The notes: generated by a model not told the origin, from the sequence alone. A DNA stretch of 64,000 nucleotides from Athripsodes cinereus (GCA_947579605.1 OX388313.1:31251214-31315213), one strand, 5' to 3'. Shown: positions 52,541 through 62,914, counted from the stretch's first letter. Translations and numbers: made by a program.

Positions 52541-52699
52541 GCCTCTTCAATTTAATTGGTTCATCTTGTTAGTAATCGGTCTCTTTCCTTATCCCCAGTC
52601 ATTATCGATATTTCCAGGTTGTCAGGCTCTCTTCTCGTAATGTGTCTAAAGTAACATTAGAAGCTCTGTCCGCATATAACTGAGAGTCGTGTGAAGTTG

Positions 52700-52995
52700 T
52701 TTAATAATAATAATAATAATCGGACTTTTTATATGTGGCGCCGTTTAATGATCTATGACCATCTCAAGGGCGCCGTGACTTCTCCCGAACAGTAGTGTTT
52801 TCAACTTGGTTCTAAATGTGGTTGTGGACTGATTCACCCTCAGATCTGTGGGCAGTCTGTTCCAGATATTATGTCTGTTCCAGACAATAATAATAATAAA
52901 CGGAGAGTATTTAAAGCGCCATCTTTGTGCCATAGCACCTCGAGGACGCTGTACATGATAATGTTTTATCTTCAACAAAGTTGTCTGTGTCAAGA
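52700..52995 (-). pseudogene. L2-like LINE ends, one inside another
   Basis: The minus strand encodes WNRLPTDLRVNQSTTTFRTK, LKTLLFGRSHGALEMVIDH and a stop (52745-52870), then GGCGCCACATATAAAAAGTC and (TTA)n. A second similar tail (CAATAATAATAATAAACGGA, GCGCCATCTTTGTGCC) is joined at about 52885-52990. Two copies of one family lie in tandem. Confidence 0.65.
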
Positions 52996-53034
52996 ATAAT
53001 TGTCTGTGTTTAGCTCGTTAAAGATGGATTTATT

Positions 53035-53250
53035 AAGACAATTGAAAAAAACACAATATGTAGTTAACTTCCAAATGACTTTATTAGCTTCGCGTAACTT
53101 TTTTACTAATCGCCTGATGATGGAAACGAGAGTCTCCGAATACTAGTACGCGAAGCTAATAAAGTCATTTGGAAGTTAACTACATTATTGTGTTTTTTTT
53201 TTCAATTATCTTGAAATGGACTTCCAACAAGTACCTTCGGTCAACAACGT
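53035..53250 (+). mobile_element. PLE hairpin with hammerhead-like core and frame start
   Basis: AATGACTTTATTAGCTTCGC (left, up to 53096) pairs with GCGAAGCTAATAAAGTCATT (right, from 53149). The arms run outward to 53035 and 53211. The loop has CTGATGA (53114-53120), an extra T, GGAAAC-GAGA-GTCTCC and GAAT (GAAA with one change). Five bases past the right arm a frame opens MDFQQVPSVNN (53216). Confidence 0.65.
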
Positions 53251-53254
53251 TAAT

Positions 53255-54110
53255 GTTTTATGGATTTATTAGTTCTATGTTCAGCGCAATGCACTCTGAA
53301 CAATTTATTTCAGAACCACATCTCAAATCCATCTATATAAGCACGCTCATTAGCTCGCAACACTCGTAGCGTCAATGTTCAATATTATGTATTAATCAAC
53401 CCGTCGCCTATGTCAGTTGTGAGTGATGTATAATAAATACACACAATATACTCGTAAAAATGTAGCATATTGATGACAGCCATTTAAAACTTGTTCGCTC
53501 GTTTTCTGTATATTAATTTAATTTATTTGCTTTAATTGGAATTTAAATTGCAACTGACCTAATTTTATAATTTCGTTATTGAGAGAAATATGTTTCAAAA
53601 TAAAATTATGCATCACAATGTAAAACAATAATTCGATATACCTATCAGGTTGTTAGTAGAAAATTGGCATAAAAATGCTAAACATTTATACCTGTCTTTG
53701 AATATTGATGTCTAAACATCCACTTTTTATAGGTACTTAACAGGGAAACACATGCCTTCTTTAAAAACATGCCTTTCGGAGGATGAACATTGAACTCCTT
53801 CCATTCAAACTGATTTTGTGCAAAAAAAAACGAGTTTTTTCAAACACATTGACATTTCTAATAACGCTATGATAACTTTGTCATTGGATTAGTATAGGTA
53901 TTATGAAAGAGAAGATAGGCAGAAAAAAATTGATTTCTTCTTGGTCTACTTTCATTGCTTAAAACATGACCCAACCAGTATAATCGACTTTCTTGTATCG
54001 TAGAGACTATACATAGATTCCTGCCGAGTGTTCCGGCAACAAATCATTTGTGATTTCAACATTCTTCAATAATAAATTTATCTTCGCCTGAGAGTGCATC
54101 TTCTTCTTCT
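53255..54110. other. no recognised feature
   Basis: AT-rich; nothing supported was seen. Confidence 0.35.
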
Positions 54111-54149
54111 TTGTTGTCGCTCCCTCAGTGTTGAGGATCGTGACCATCA

Positions 54150-54295
54150 TGATCGTGATGATCATGACAGGACATTCATGAGGCGACTCCGGAGGCGGTG
54201 GACTGGCTGACGAGACTGGAGCCAAAACTGTGATACCAGGACGCAACCCACATGGGCCAAGACATTATCCGGAGCCATACGAAAAGTAAGTATTT
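54150..54295 (+). pseudogene. LINE 3' end, twin of 43065-43389
   Basis: ACATTCATGAGGCGACTCCG, GAGGCGGTGGACTGGCTGAC, GAGACTGGAGCCAAAACTGT encodes DIHEATPEAVDWLTRLEPKL and a stop. The UTR is GATACCAGGACGCAACCCAC, ATGGGCCAAGACATTATCCG and ends in AAGTAAGTA. Identical in most positions to the minus-strand copy; that copy has an extra GAAAAGTAAATATCGTA block in its UTR. Confidence 0.75.
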
Positions 54296-54299
54296 AATA

Positions 54300-54885
54300 G
54301 GTGTGGACAAAATGCTTCCAGCGACTCTGATCCTCCGCTCTTCGCAGCTCCTCATGCAAGGTCCACCCTGTTGCCCCCTTCACAGTGCATCACCAGTGTG
54401 AATTAAAAAATAAACGATTTTGGTTGGTAAACAAACAATATTTTGTATCTTAAACCATATACATATAAAGCATTCCAATTTTTCAGTTGAACACTTCATC
54501 ATTTCCCAATAAAAATGTTTATTTTTCTCGCAATGAGTATATGGAGCAGATTGGTAGGTAGGTACGCGATGATGTGTTTGTACAGTGTTATATTAGGTAT
54601 ATTTATATTGTTATGTGTTATGCAATTTATCCATTGCACGGGGCAAGCATCGTTAATGTTTTTTACCAAAGCATTTTCCCGTCATTGTATTTATCTCATA
54701 TATCTATCTACAATCTACACACACATTTACTGTTTTCATATAAATTTATCTAAAAGTGCATGCGATTTGAAATATAAAATCGGAGATGTTTCCTAAGTCA
54801 TTGGAAAGAGTAATGAATTTAATTTTTTTTGTATTATTTTGATGGTTTTCCACTCTATAAAATGGACAAAGTTAAGGTAGGTACT
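54300..54885. other. short frame, no known domain
   Basis: The frame 54515-54796 is hydrophobic and Cys/Ile-rich, as expected of random AT-rich translation. No motif. Confidence 0.3.
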
Positions 54886-54888
54886 TAT

Positions 54889-55105
54889 AATATAAAATAA
54901 CACTGTTTTTTGTTTCACATTAATGTATACAAAGTATACCACAATTACGCCTAGCACTTTCACCAATACATTGGCATCATCAGGGCGGAATGTAAACTCG
55001 TTTAAATTGTGGTATACTTTATATACATTAATGTGAAACAAAAAACAGTGTAATTTTATATTATTTGTTAATAATGTTGTTTCACAATGCCTACACACTG
55101 AAACA
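54889..55105. mobile_element. PLE hairpin with hammerhead-like core
   Basis: The arms contain CACTGTTTTTTGTTTCACAT (left) and ATGTGAAACAAAAAACAGTG (right), continuing to TATACCACAATT/AATTGTGGTATA. On the minus strand the loop has CTGATGA (54977-54983), an extra T, GCCAA-TGTA-TTGGT and GAAA (54958-54961). A plus-strand frame opens beyond the right arm as MLFHNAYTLK (55074), so the core and the frame are on opposite strands. Confidence 0.65.
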
Positions 55106-55331
55106 TTAAATTCAATTGTTAAGGTATGTAAAAGTTTTTTTTTTCAATTTATATTTATGTAAAAGTTACAGCATTTTTTTTTCAATAATTTTGATATATT
55201 GAAACCTCAGCATCAACATTTAAAATAGTAATTTTCATATTTTATTCTGTGGTCCAATAAAGAAAATAAAGTGCAAATTAACGTAAAACCACAGAATTCC
55301 ATACAAAACCTAGAACCCTGACTCATTTACA

Positions 55332-55562
55332 AAAGTGAGCCAAAAAATCTATGAATTTTTGACAGAACGGTTGGCGAAAGCGTGTGGTGTTTCCTACATT
55401 TTATGAAGTATTTCTCGCATTTTTATAAAAATATGTCATTTTTACATTTATAAAAACGTAATTGGACATTTTTTGAAGTTCTAGTCGACGTTTTAAGCGA
55501 TTTACCACACTTCTTTTCGCCAACCGATCTGTCAAAAGTGCCGAAAAATGGTGCCTCACTTT
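55332..55562. mobile_element. 231-bp inverted-repeat MITE
   Basis: AAAGTGAGCCA then TTTTTGACAGAACGGTTGGC, GAAAGCGTGTGGT at the left mirrors ACCACACTTCTTTTCGCCAA, CCGATCTGTCAAAAG, TGCCTCACTTT at the right, over about 65 bases with scattered mismatches. The A/T-rich centre is itself palindromic (TTTTTATAAAAAT). No coding capacity; target duplication unclear. Confidence 0.75.
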
Positions 55563-55798
55563 ATTACAATGAAAATACATACGAGTACTCCATCTAGGTA
55601 TTATATATAAAAATCTATGCGTAAAACCAACTTCGAGTGTATGTACATAGCTATTATTGAAATTTATCCGAGAACTTTGCAGCCATTTCTGCCTCTATGG
55701 TTGCATGTTAAATGAACTAATCATATTTTGTAAAACACATAACATTAATTACATACATGAACGCTATGTCTAAAAAGCAAATTTTATATGTTTATTTT

Positions 55799-55935
55799 TT
55801 ACTACTACTACTACTTCTATGCCTTCATGGCATAGCATACGAACTGTCTTCCTTGTGCCAACAAATAAATAAGAAATTCAAGATTGGTTACAGACCACAT
55901 CGCTGAATTTAAGATGAAAGCGTTCAAGTATAAAA
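55799..55935 (-). mobile_element. (TAG)n-tail SINE-like element, 3' part
   Basis: TTTACTACTACTACTACTTC, TATGCCTTCATGGCATA, AACTGTCTTCCTTGTGCCAA, CAGACCACATCGCTGAATTT; the reverse of the family 3' half. Confidence 0.6.
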
Positions 55936-55939
55936 TCAT

Positions 55940-56570
55940 TTGGGAGAAAATTATACCGTGTTGTTGTATTGATACATATTTATAATTCGTTAATATATTG
56001 CTATTTTTTGTCGTGGTTACTCCTGTCTTGGTGAATTTACTTTTACGTTCTTTTTCATGTCTATCATATATTTGTTAACATGTGAAAGACTGACGACGTA
56101 TATTGAAATAAAATTAAATAAATTAAATCAAATATATCTTTTATTTGATCAATTTATTTGTGTTAATGATGTTAAAATGTTACAGACCTTTGCTATACTT
56201 AAAAGCAAAGAATATGTATCTCAAAAGCTTTGTAATAAATACTTCAATACTATAAATAATCATAATTAATGTATTTTTGATATTATTATTATTATTCATT
56301 TTCCGTTAGATCTCATCTCATCTCCTATCATTAGAGTGGAAGTTTGTGATATAATACATTTCATAAAAATGCCCTGTCATTGCAGTGACATGAAAAATAC
56401 GATAGTAAATTGCGTGATTAATTGTTTACTCCGAGGGAAAAATATCGGCGTGGCCGCCGACGTATAAATCAAAATTAATTATTTGGGTTATGAAATACTT
56501 ATATCTTATAGCAGTTATCACATACAAACATATATACATGTGAAGCCTTAAAATAGTTATAATATTCACT
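55940..56570. other. no recognised feature
   Basis: A short frame at 56057-56269 has no domain. The rest is AT-rich. Confidence 0.35.
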
Positions 56571-56574
56571 GAGA

Positions 56575-56760
56575 AGAATGGTTGGTAAAACGTTGCGAGA
56601 TAGAGTGAAGAATGAGGATATCAGGAGAATGAGCGGATGTGAGAGGAGTGTTGTGGACAGAATTCCGTGTAAACAAGTTTAGATGGTTTGGACATGTTGA
56701 GAGAATGCATGATGAAAGTATGACAAAGAGGGTGTATTTATCTGAAAGAGCATTATGTAG
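56575..56760 (+). pseudogene. RTE-type LINE internal remnant
   Basis: GKTLRDRVKNEDIRRMSGCE, RSVVDRI then, after a frame change, RWFGHVERMHDESMTKRVYL, SERA. It corresponds to residues about 170-230 of the copy at 16478. Confidence 0.7.
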
Positions 56761-56860
56761 AATGTTAATTACGGTATCTCTTACGGACTAAGAAAGTAAA
56801 AACTTGATTTGTTTCTCTTTATTGACTTTTTTCTATGTTTGTATCGTTTTATAAAATGTT

Positions 56861-57085
56861 CCCGTGGAGCACCCGGTAAAGAATATTGTAAACGGAAGGT
56901 GTTCGAAAAATTAAGACATGTTACATCTTAAATTCAGCGATGAGGTTTTCCACCCATCTTGAATGTCTTGATTTTGTATTGAAAAGGAGGGGTCAGCTTG
57001 CATGTTTATTATATGCAGCTAATCTGCTGGATACCCCAATTGTGGGATATGCCGTGATGGTATAGTAGTTGTAGTACTATATTTG
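56861..57085 (+). mobile_element. (TAG)n-tail SINE-like element with internal deletion
   Basis: CCCGTGGAGCACCCGGTAAA, GAAT then an abrupt jump to GGAAGGTGTTCGAAAA (the TTGGTCTCCC...TCCTGT block is lost), CCACCCATCTTGAATGTCTT, TGGGATATGCCGTGATGGTA. Confidence 0.7.
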
Positions 57086-57104
57086 TTTAAATAATTTATG
57101 AATA

Positions 57105-57212
57105 TTTTGGGTTAGTTGGGAGAAATTGAGCCTTTCCCTCTATATATTTTAATTTTTTGATATGCTCATGTATTTATGTTAATGTTGCTTGTAATCAATG
57201 TAAAGTAAAGTA
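57105..57212 (+). mobile_element. CR1-like family A 3' UTR, short
   Basis: TTTGGGTTAGTTGGGAGAAA, TTGAGCCTTTCCCTCTATAT, GTAATCAATGTAAAGTAAAG. Confidence 0.55.
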
Positions 57213-57214
57213 AA

Positions 57215-58595
57215 AAACTGCATTTTCTACAATATTCAAATCCCTTGATATGTGTGCGAAAAAAGCGAAAAAAATCAATATTCGTGTGGAAATCAATCAC
57301 AATCTTATTAGTTTTTGGGTTTTACAGTAATTTTACTGTAAATGGATTTATTCAGTTTCAATAACAAAGCGCACATAATATGTCAAAGAGGGCGATTTGA
57401 GTAGCTCCTTATGTTCCATTCTCAATTCGACATTCGCCTTATCTTCTTCACCATCTCACAATGTCATCTATTTCACACAATATTATTTTCCCTGATCCTT
57501 GTATTAGGAAGTCTGTCGTGCAATATTGTAGATATGATATTTATCGAGTGTATCGAGATAGCTAGCTAGTTATTGCTTGCATTTTCCTTCAAATATCAAT
57601 TTTCCAGTTGGTTGCAATTCGATCTTTGTGATAGAGTGTAAAACGGACATAGTAATGGATAGGAGGAAATTGACCGTTTCGTTGTTGGGCCGACAAGCTA
57701 TTTTGAGAACACATCAGGGTAGAAGTGTTATGAAAAATTTTGTCAAAGAGAGTATATTAATTTGTATAGAAGTGTTTTTGAAAAGTGTTTTAGTAGTATA
57801 GCATAGAAGTGTTATTGAAAATTAATGTCAAAGACACTACGAGTATATTAGTTTGTATAGGTTACTTTCAGTTACTTTTGGATAACGCATAATTGTTTTT
57901 ACTTATTTCCACTTCTTACATTTCATGAAAAACGGAGAAAGTTAAGAGTTACACAGTTCAAATGCTTAAAATATTTACCACATTTTTGTCTCCTTGAGTT
58001 TGAAAATAGCTTATAAATGGCAAAATCAAGAAGATAACTTGAATAAGAGAACAATAATTTTCAAATGGTGGATCTAAAATCGTTATAGTGATTGATAGAA
58101 TTAGGGAACGTTGTCCATAAATACTAATATAAAATTATTACGTCAACCCGCTTACAGCCAATTCGGAATTTAAAGAAAACATTTCACTTCTGCCGGTTGT
58201 ATTTTGCAAAAAAATTAAGTTTAACTGATTGGTTAATAAGATCATCTTTGGGATGAACTTTTTTGCAGAAAGTTTGTATGTGTCCAATAAACAAAACATT
58301 AAACATGACAAATTGTTAACAAAATAACAAACATACCTTCTTACATTAATTCAATGAACGAAAAAAAATCCCATCCTCTTTCAACAATTATTTTATTAAT
58401 ATTGTGCTATGAAATTGTTTAGAGTTTAGATACTTTAGCAGACGATGTAAATATTATACTAAATTATTGTATTAATCATTGTCAAAGCTATTCATTGTCT
58501 ATTAAAATAAATTAATAAAAAACAACACGAAATGTTACATACATTTAAATATACATGAAATGTGTCTTGTAATTAATTATTTTTTCTCTGTTGTT
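57215..58595. other. 1.4 kb without recognised feature
   Basis: The frame 57577-57801 (MDRRKLTVSLLGRQAILRTH) has no domain that I recognise. Confidence 0.3.
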
Positions 58596-58599
58596 TCAG

Positions 58600-58620
58600 G
58601 TATGTTACGTCAACATTCAG
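58600..58620 (+). other. candidate 21-base microexon
   Basis: TTTTTCTCTGTTGTTTCAG directly precedes it and GTATTT directly follows. The 21 bases (GTATGTTACGTCAACATTCAG) keep frame and have no stop in any phase. Splice-like strings arise by chance in AT-rich DNA, so this is a candidate only. Confidence 0.15.
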
Positions 58621-58624
58621 GTAT

Positions 58625-59625
58625 TTAAAATTCTTTGATTTCTGATATCTTCAACACCCTCTACATCCTGTGGAGCTAGTGATGGGATCAGCTGCAAATG
58701 TCCGGATTATACAACACATCAGATAATCAATCCGTGACGTCAATGGCACAGGAGAGGATTGTAGTACAAGGGAAGATATTATCAAATTGCAAAGGAACGC
58801 TTTTATTGGTTGTAATAATTTTCTGAAGCACGTGATCTCAAAAGTCCTACGTCAATGAGGGTTATTGAATTGTATTTGTGCTTTACAGCCTTTGGCATGA
58901 TTTTGTACCGTCATTCTTGACCTAAATATCTATTTATCAATACGTACGTCACAGAGCTGATGCGAGCCCTTTTCAACACTTCTTTTGAGAGGATAGGGTG
59001 AAATGAACCCCTTCTTTTTACAGTGATTCTGCTTAATATCTCTTAGGCTGAAAAAATCGAGCGCCATTTATTTTTATACTTGCATACACTTTAGCATCTA
59101 CAACATTTACATAGTTCTTCATGTTGTATGCTCATTCTTTCATTGAACTCATTTTGGGATTTGGGCTACGTTATTTATCAATTTGTAACTCGAATGGCTA
59201 AGTCCTCGAGCATCCTTTCTTTCCACTATTTCGCCACTCTTTTTTTGTTTTTTTTTTTCTTTTCATTATTTACATATGCCAAACCACCGCAGCTTTTTTA
59301 CATTCATCTTGGTTTATTACATACGTGTTAAATCAACATTTTTCTCGTAAAATATATTAATTATGTGGTGAATAAAATAATGAGTGAAATGAACAAACAA
59401 GTTCTCGGTGTTTTTCTGAATACTTAATATTATTATGTAGCGTACATACTTATCGAAGATAAATATTATTATTATTATTAAGGTTGTACTCGTATGTATG
59501 TGTATTGTATCAGCGCTGACGTCACGGCCAGGGTCAGGTTTACCCTTATTATTATTTTATCCCTTATGCCTACATACATAAATCTTTATAAAGGCGTCGA
59601 TGTACATATTAAGCCGTATTTACAT
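58625..59625. other. no recognised feature
   Basis: Unassigned; less AT-rich near 58670-58750. No supported frame. Confidence 0.35.
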
Positions 59626-59631
59626 TACAAC

Positions 59632-59745
59632 TAGCTCTGGTCTAAAGTTGTGCAAGAGGTACTTTGAAGCTTTGTCATCGAAGCGATGTCATCTTGGGTT
59701 CGATTTTCAGCTGGGTCTCGGGGATTCGTAAGGAATTTTCGCAAC
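59632..59745 (+). mobile_element. tRNA-like SINE, third family
   Basis: AGCTCTGGTCTAAAGTTGTG, CAAGAGGTACTTTGAAGC, then TTGGGTTCGATTTTCAGCTG (B-box-like), GTCTCGGGGATTCGTAAGG. Single copy in this window, so the call rests on form. Confidence 0.4.
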
Positions 59746-59974
59746 CAGGGTTTGGAAAAGAACTGTCTCAGCAAAATTGAGACAGTACTGGTTGTCTGGA
59801 AAAAATTAAGTGATAAATCCGCCAACTATACTGACATCTGTGTATAGGAAAGTGTTTGCTTCAAAATACAAATTGACAGCTTTCTATCTAATAGAGTCAC
59901 TATTGTAGCTTCTCATCGGCAGTCGATAGCTTAAGCAGAACTATCTATCTTAACTAAAATAATCGCTGTCTATG

Positions 59975-60160
59975 TATATATACTCTCACACCGTAGCCTA
60001 GGTGGGGTAGACAGAGAGAACGGAACGCATTGTTAATCTATTCCTTCAATATACTTCTTTCGCTTCCCTCACATTTATCTACTTTCTCTAACTCAATTTT
60101 TCTTACTCAACATGCAACTGTCTTTGAGAATTTGATTAAACCACGTAGTTTTTGTACTAA
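59975..60160 (-). pseudogene. RTE-type LINE end, broken
   Basis: ACTCTCACACCGTAGCCTAG, GTGGGGTAGACAGAGAGAAC, GGAACGCATTG, then TTGAGAATTTGATTAAACCA, CGTAGTTTTTG in reverse of the family C-terminus. Confidence 0.6.
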
Positions 60161-60290
60161 ACTGTTAAGTAAAGTGAACTTAAACCAGCCCAAGTTGATT
60201 CGTAAGCATTGGAACACCTTTCCTGTGTCCTACTAAAGGGAGTTCGTACAATCTATTGGTTGGGTGGATGAGGTGCCTGTTGAGTAATAT
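60160..60290 (-). repeat. short interspersed repeat, copy 2
   Basis: AAAGTGAACTTAAACCAGCC, CAAGTTGATTCGTAAGCATT, GGAACACCTTTCCTGTGTCC is the reverse complement of 14805-14885 with few changes. Confidence 0.6.
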
Positions 60291-60294
60291 TTAA

Positions 60295-61370
60295 AAAAAA
60301 ATATGTATTCTTTTAACAATCATATAACAGGACTACAGAGTGGAGATCCTGAAGAGTTGTGCGTAGTGTAAATGTGGCTTTATTTATATTATTACAATGT
60401 ATATACAAACAATTTTGTACTGTTTATACGCAAGGAACTTTGATACTGTGATTGTATAATATAATGTTTGACAAAAGTAGTAGGTAGGTATCTACAGTGA
60501 GTTTGTTTTATTATGTATAATTTTTCTTTAGAATTCTTCAACCAGCTCAGGTAAGTAAGTTTAGCCTGAATAATAATAATATTATTTTAATCTTATAAAA
60601 AGCGTACGTTACATCAACAAGGTATAATGAAAATATCTACATTATTATGTTTTGCATTATTCAGAACTAGTTTCATAAAACACATAAGCTCGCGTAAAGG
60701 AGATAAATGTCTTTGAAAAAAACAATGTTCTGTGTTATTCAGGAGTCAAAAATATCTTGTTTATTTATACCTTCTATACTTTAAGGCAATTCACTGGTTT
60801 ATCTTTAATATTTTTTATTGTTGGACTATCATTTCAATTTCAATTATTTTTTTTGTACCAATAAATTAAGTATTATTCAGGAATATTTATATAATTTATA
60901 ATCAATTTATGTGCTTGCTGCTACAAGCTACATTTTTGTCATCGTCTGTTAAATTGCTTTTGTTGTTTTTTTTTTAATTTAACATGTAAATGGTTCTGCC
61001 GAATAAAAATGTAAATAAATAAAAATAAATAAATATTTAGCCCGAAAAACCATGTCCACATTGGAAGCATTTTGACTGAATAAGGCAAGTTTTTAAAAGG
61101 GCAAATCTCACTACATACCTCGTACTGTACCTGTGGATAATATATCATCGTTGCATATTAAAAAATGGGTATGTGAATTTATAAATGTTTTGACATTTAT
61201 ATAACAAACTGCTTATAATGACATCATAACCATTTTAAAAGTGATTCTTAGTATCAAATATTAAAATTTAATACTTAAAGAATAATATCACATGCCAATA
61301 AAAAATCTAAACAACAATTTTAATTTCCTAATGAACAGTTTTTAAATAAAAATGTTCGCACATCCTACCT
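60295..61370. other. 1.1 kb without recognised feature
   Basis: AT-rich with an A/T tail-like run near 61010-61030 (AATAAATAAAAATAAATAAA). Confidence 0.35.
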
Positions 61371-61373
61371 CTT

Positions 61374-61690
61374 TTAGAATATGCAACGATGATATCTCTT
61401 GAACTTGTTCCTGATGGTGATGTTTAAAGTAATCTTCAAGGCAAATAAGCTTTTGTTTGTGGTTTTGTTTGTGGCCACTAAATCAACATGTCCTACAGAT
61501 CCAGAAGTTGGACCACGAATAGCAACGAGCATTTTCTCTTTTTGCCTACTGATATCGGTATGGGAACATTCCCACAAAATGTGCTCTGACATTTGGGATT
61601 CAGACAGACAGAAATTACAAAAAGACAAAGATTGTGTCTCAATAAGAAATTAGGCAAGTATCCTGTCTGAGAAATTGAAACTAGCACACG
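61374..61690 (-). pseudogene. LINE C-terminal Cys/His domain, frameshifted
   Basis: The minus strand gives TGYLPNFLLRHNL, a frame change, then CNFCLSESQMSEHILWECSH. Next come TDISRQKEKM and GSVGHVDLVATNKTTNKSLF. C-x(2)-C-x(7)-H-x(4)-C after a 'TG....L' block is typical of the C-terminus of R1/Jockey-type LINE proteins. A different family from that at 43 kb. Confidence 0.55.
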
Positions 61691-61694
61691 ACAG

Positions 61695-62185
61695 AGCGAC
61701 CTACACTGGAGTGATTTTATCAATGTCGACAGAACTTAACATGACATCAAAGAATTCGATGAAGCCTCGCGTGAATTCATTTATCGATTTAAATATTAAT
61801 GTTGGAATTAAAAAAAAGACTTTCTTCTATAAATTTGTAATTCAAACACTCACAAGGATGTCAAAACGTATTTTTATGAATTACGTTTATTAAATTTATG
61901 TAATCATTAAAATATGTAATTATAATACGATATTTAATACAAACGTAAAGTTTTCAAAACCTTTTAACATAAAATTATTTTTAGAGAATGTGGTAAAAAC
62001 AGTAATTAGATTGTGACATTTTAGAAGGTTGATTTGTTTATTATTTTTTATTATTACTCTTTAACTTTGAAAAGATGACATTGAAATATTTAATATTTCA
62101 ATCGAAATACTTCAATAAAAGATCAAAAACTTCTAAAAACAAGATCTATGGCTTGATTTTGGCTGTCACTGATGTCTTTATTTTT
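61695..62185. other. no recognised feature
   Basis: AT-rich; nothing supported was seen. Confidence 0.35.
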
Positions 62186-62189
62186 ATAA

Positions 62190-62400
62190 TTATGTAATTT
62201 GAAACAGGTGTTTCTTTCTACTATAGATTATTGATTCCGAGAGAGACGTCTTTCGGCTTATTAGTTCATTAACAATCTCTCGTTTTTTTCGGAATCAATA
62301 ATCTATAGTAGAAAGAAACACCTGTTTCAAATTACATAACTATGGAATTCTACTCCGTGTGCATCGACACAATTAATAATATACATATATCTTTATTTTT
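62190..62400. mobile_element. PLE hairpin with degenerate core and frame start
   Basis: TTATGTAATTTGAAACAGGT, GTTTCTTTCTACTATAGATT, ATTGATTCCGA (62190-62240) pairs exactly with 62289-62341. The loop on the minus strand has GAAA (62251-62254) followed by GACGTC and TCTCTC, like 3451 and the 23-kb PLE copy. A plus-strand frame opens right after the arm as MEFYSVCIDTINN (62342), again opposite to the core. Confidence 0.65.
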
Positions 62401-62429
62401 GATCTAAATGACAACTTGCATAATTTTAT

Positions 62430-62497
62430 ACGTGCTGTTATTCCGCTGATTACCCCACTTGTGGGAGATGCCGTGATGATATAGTAGTAGTAGTACA
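62430..62497 (+). mobile_element. (TAG)n-tail SINE-like element, 3' end
   Basis: TATTCCGCTGATTACCCCAC, TTGTGGGAGATGCCGTGATG, ATATAGTAGTAGTAG. Confidence 0.6.
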
Positions 62498-62499
62498 TA

Positions 62500-62910
62500 T
62501 ATATAGTTATATAATATGTATGCTATAATAAGGTTGGCACATAAATATCTCTCTTCATAGTAGAGTTACATACAAAGGAAGTGTCTCTCTGAATACATAT
62601 TATATTAGGTATATGTTTTATAATCGGATGGATGACACTATATTGCTATCCTTATTAAAGCTTCTTCAGCAGAAAAGAGGCATCGTGTGAAGTCCCACCC
62701 CCAAAAATACCCTTAAAAACCTCTTCAATACAATGGGAGACTTCCAGCCTCTTGAAACAAATTAATATTAATACAAATTAATCATCATTAATAAAAAACT
62801 TAACATCGTTAATCTTTACTTTTTGAATTATTAGCCGCTACGGATGATTTCAGAAAGGTGGGGAGCTAAACAAAGACTACCTAGCGACAAGGTAAAGGAT
62901 AACATATTTT
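62500..62910. other. no recognised feature
   Basis: Unassigned. Confidence 0.3.
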
Positions 62911-62914
62911 AAAC

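Noticed and set aside
54515..54796. Hydrophobic 93-residue frame
   Set aside because: Hydrophobic bias follows from T-rich codons; no signal, domain or repeat evidence supports a gene.
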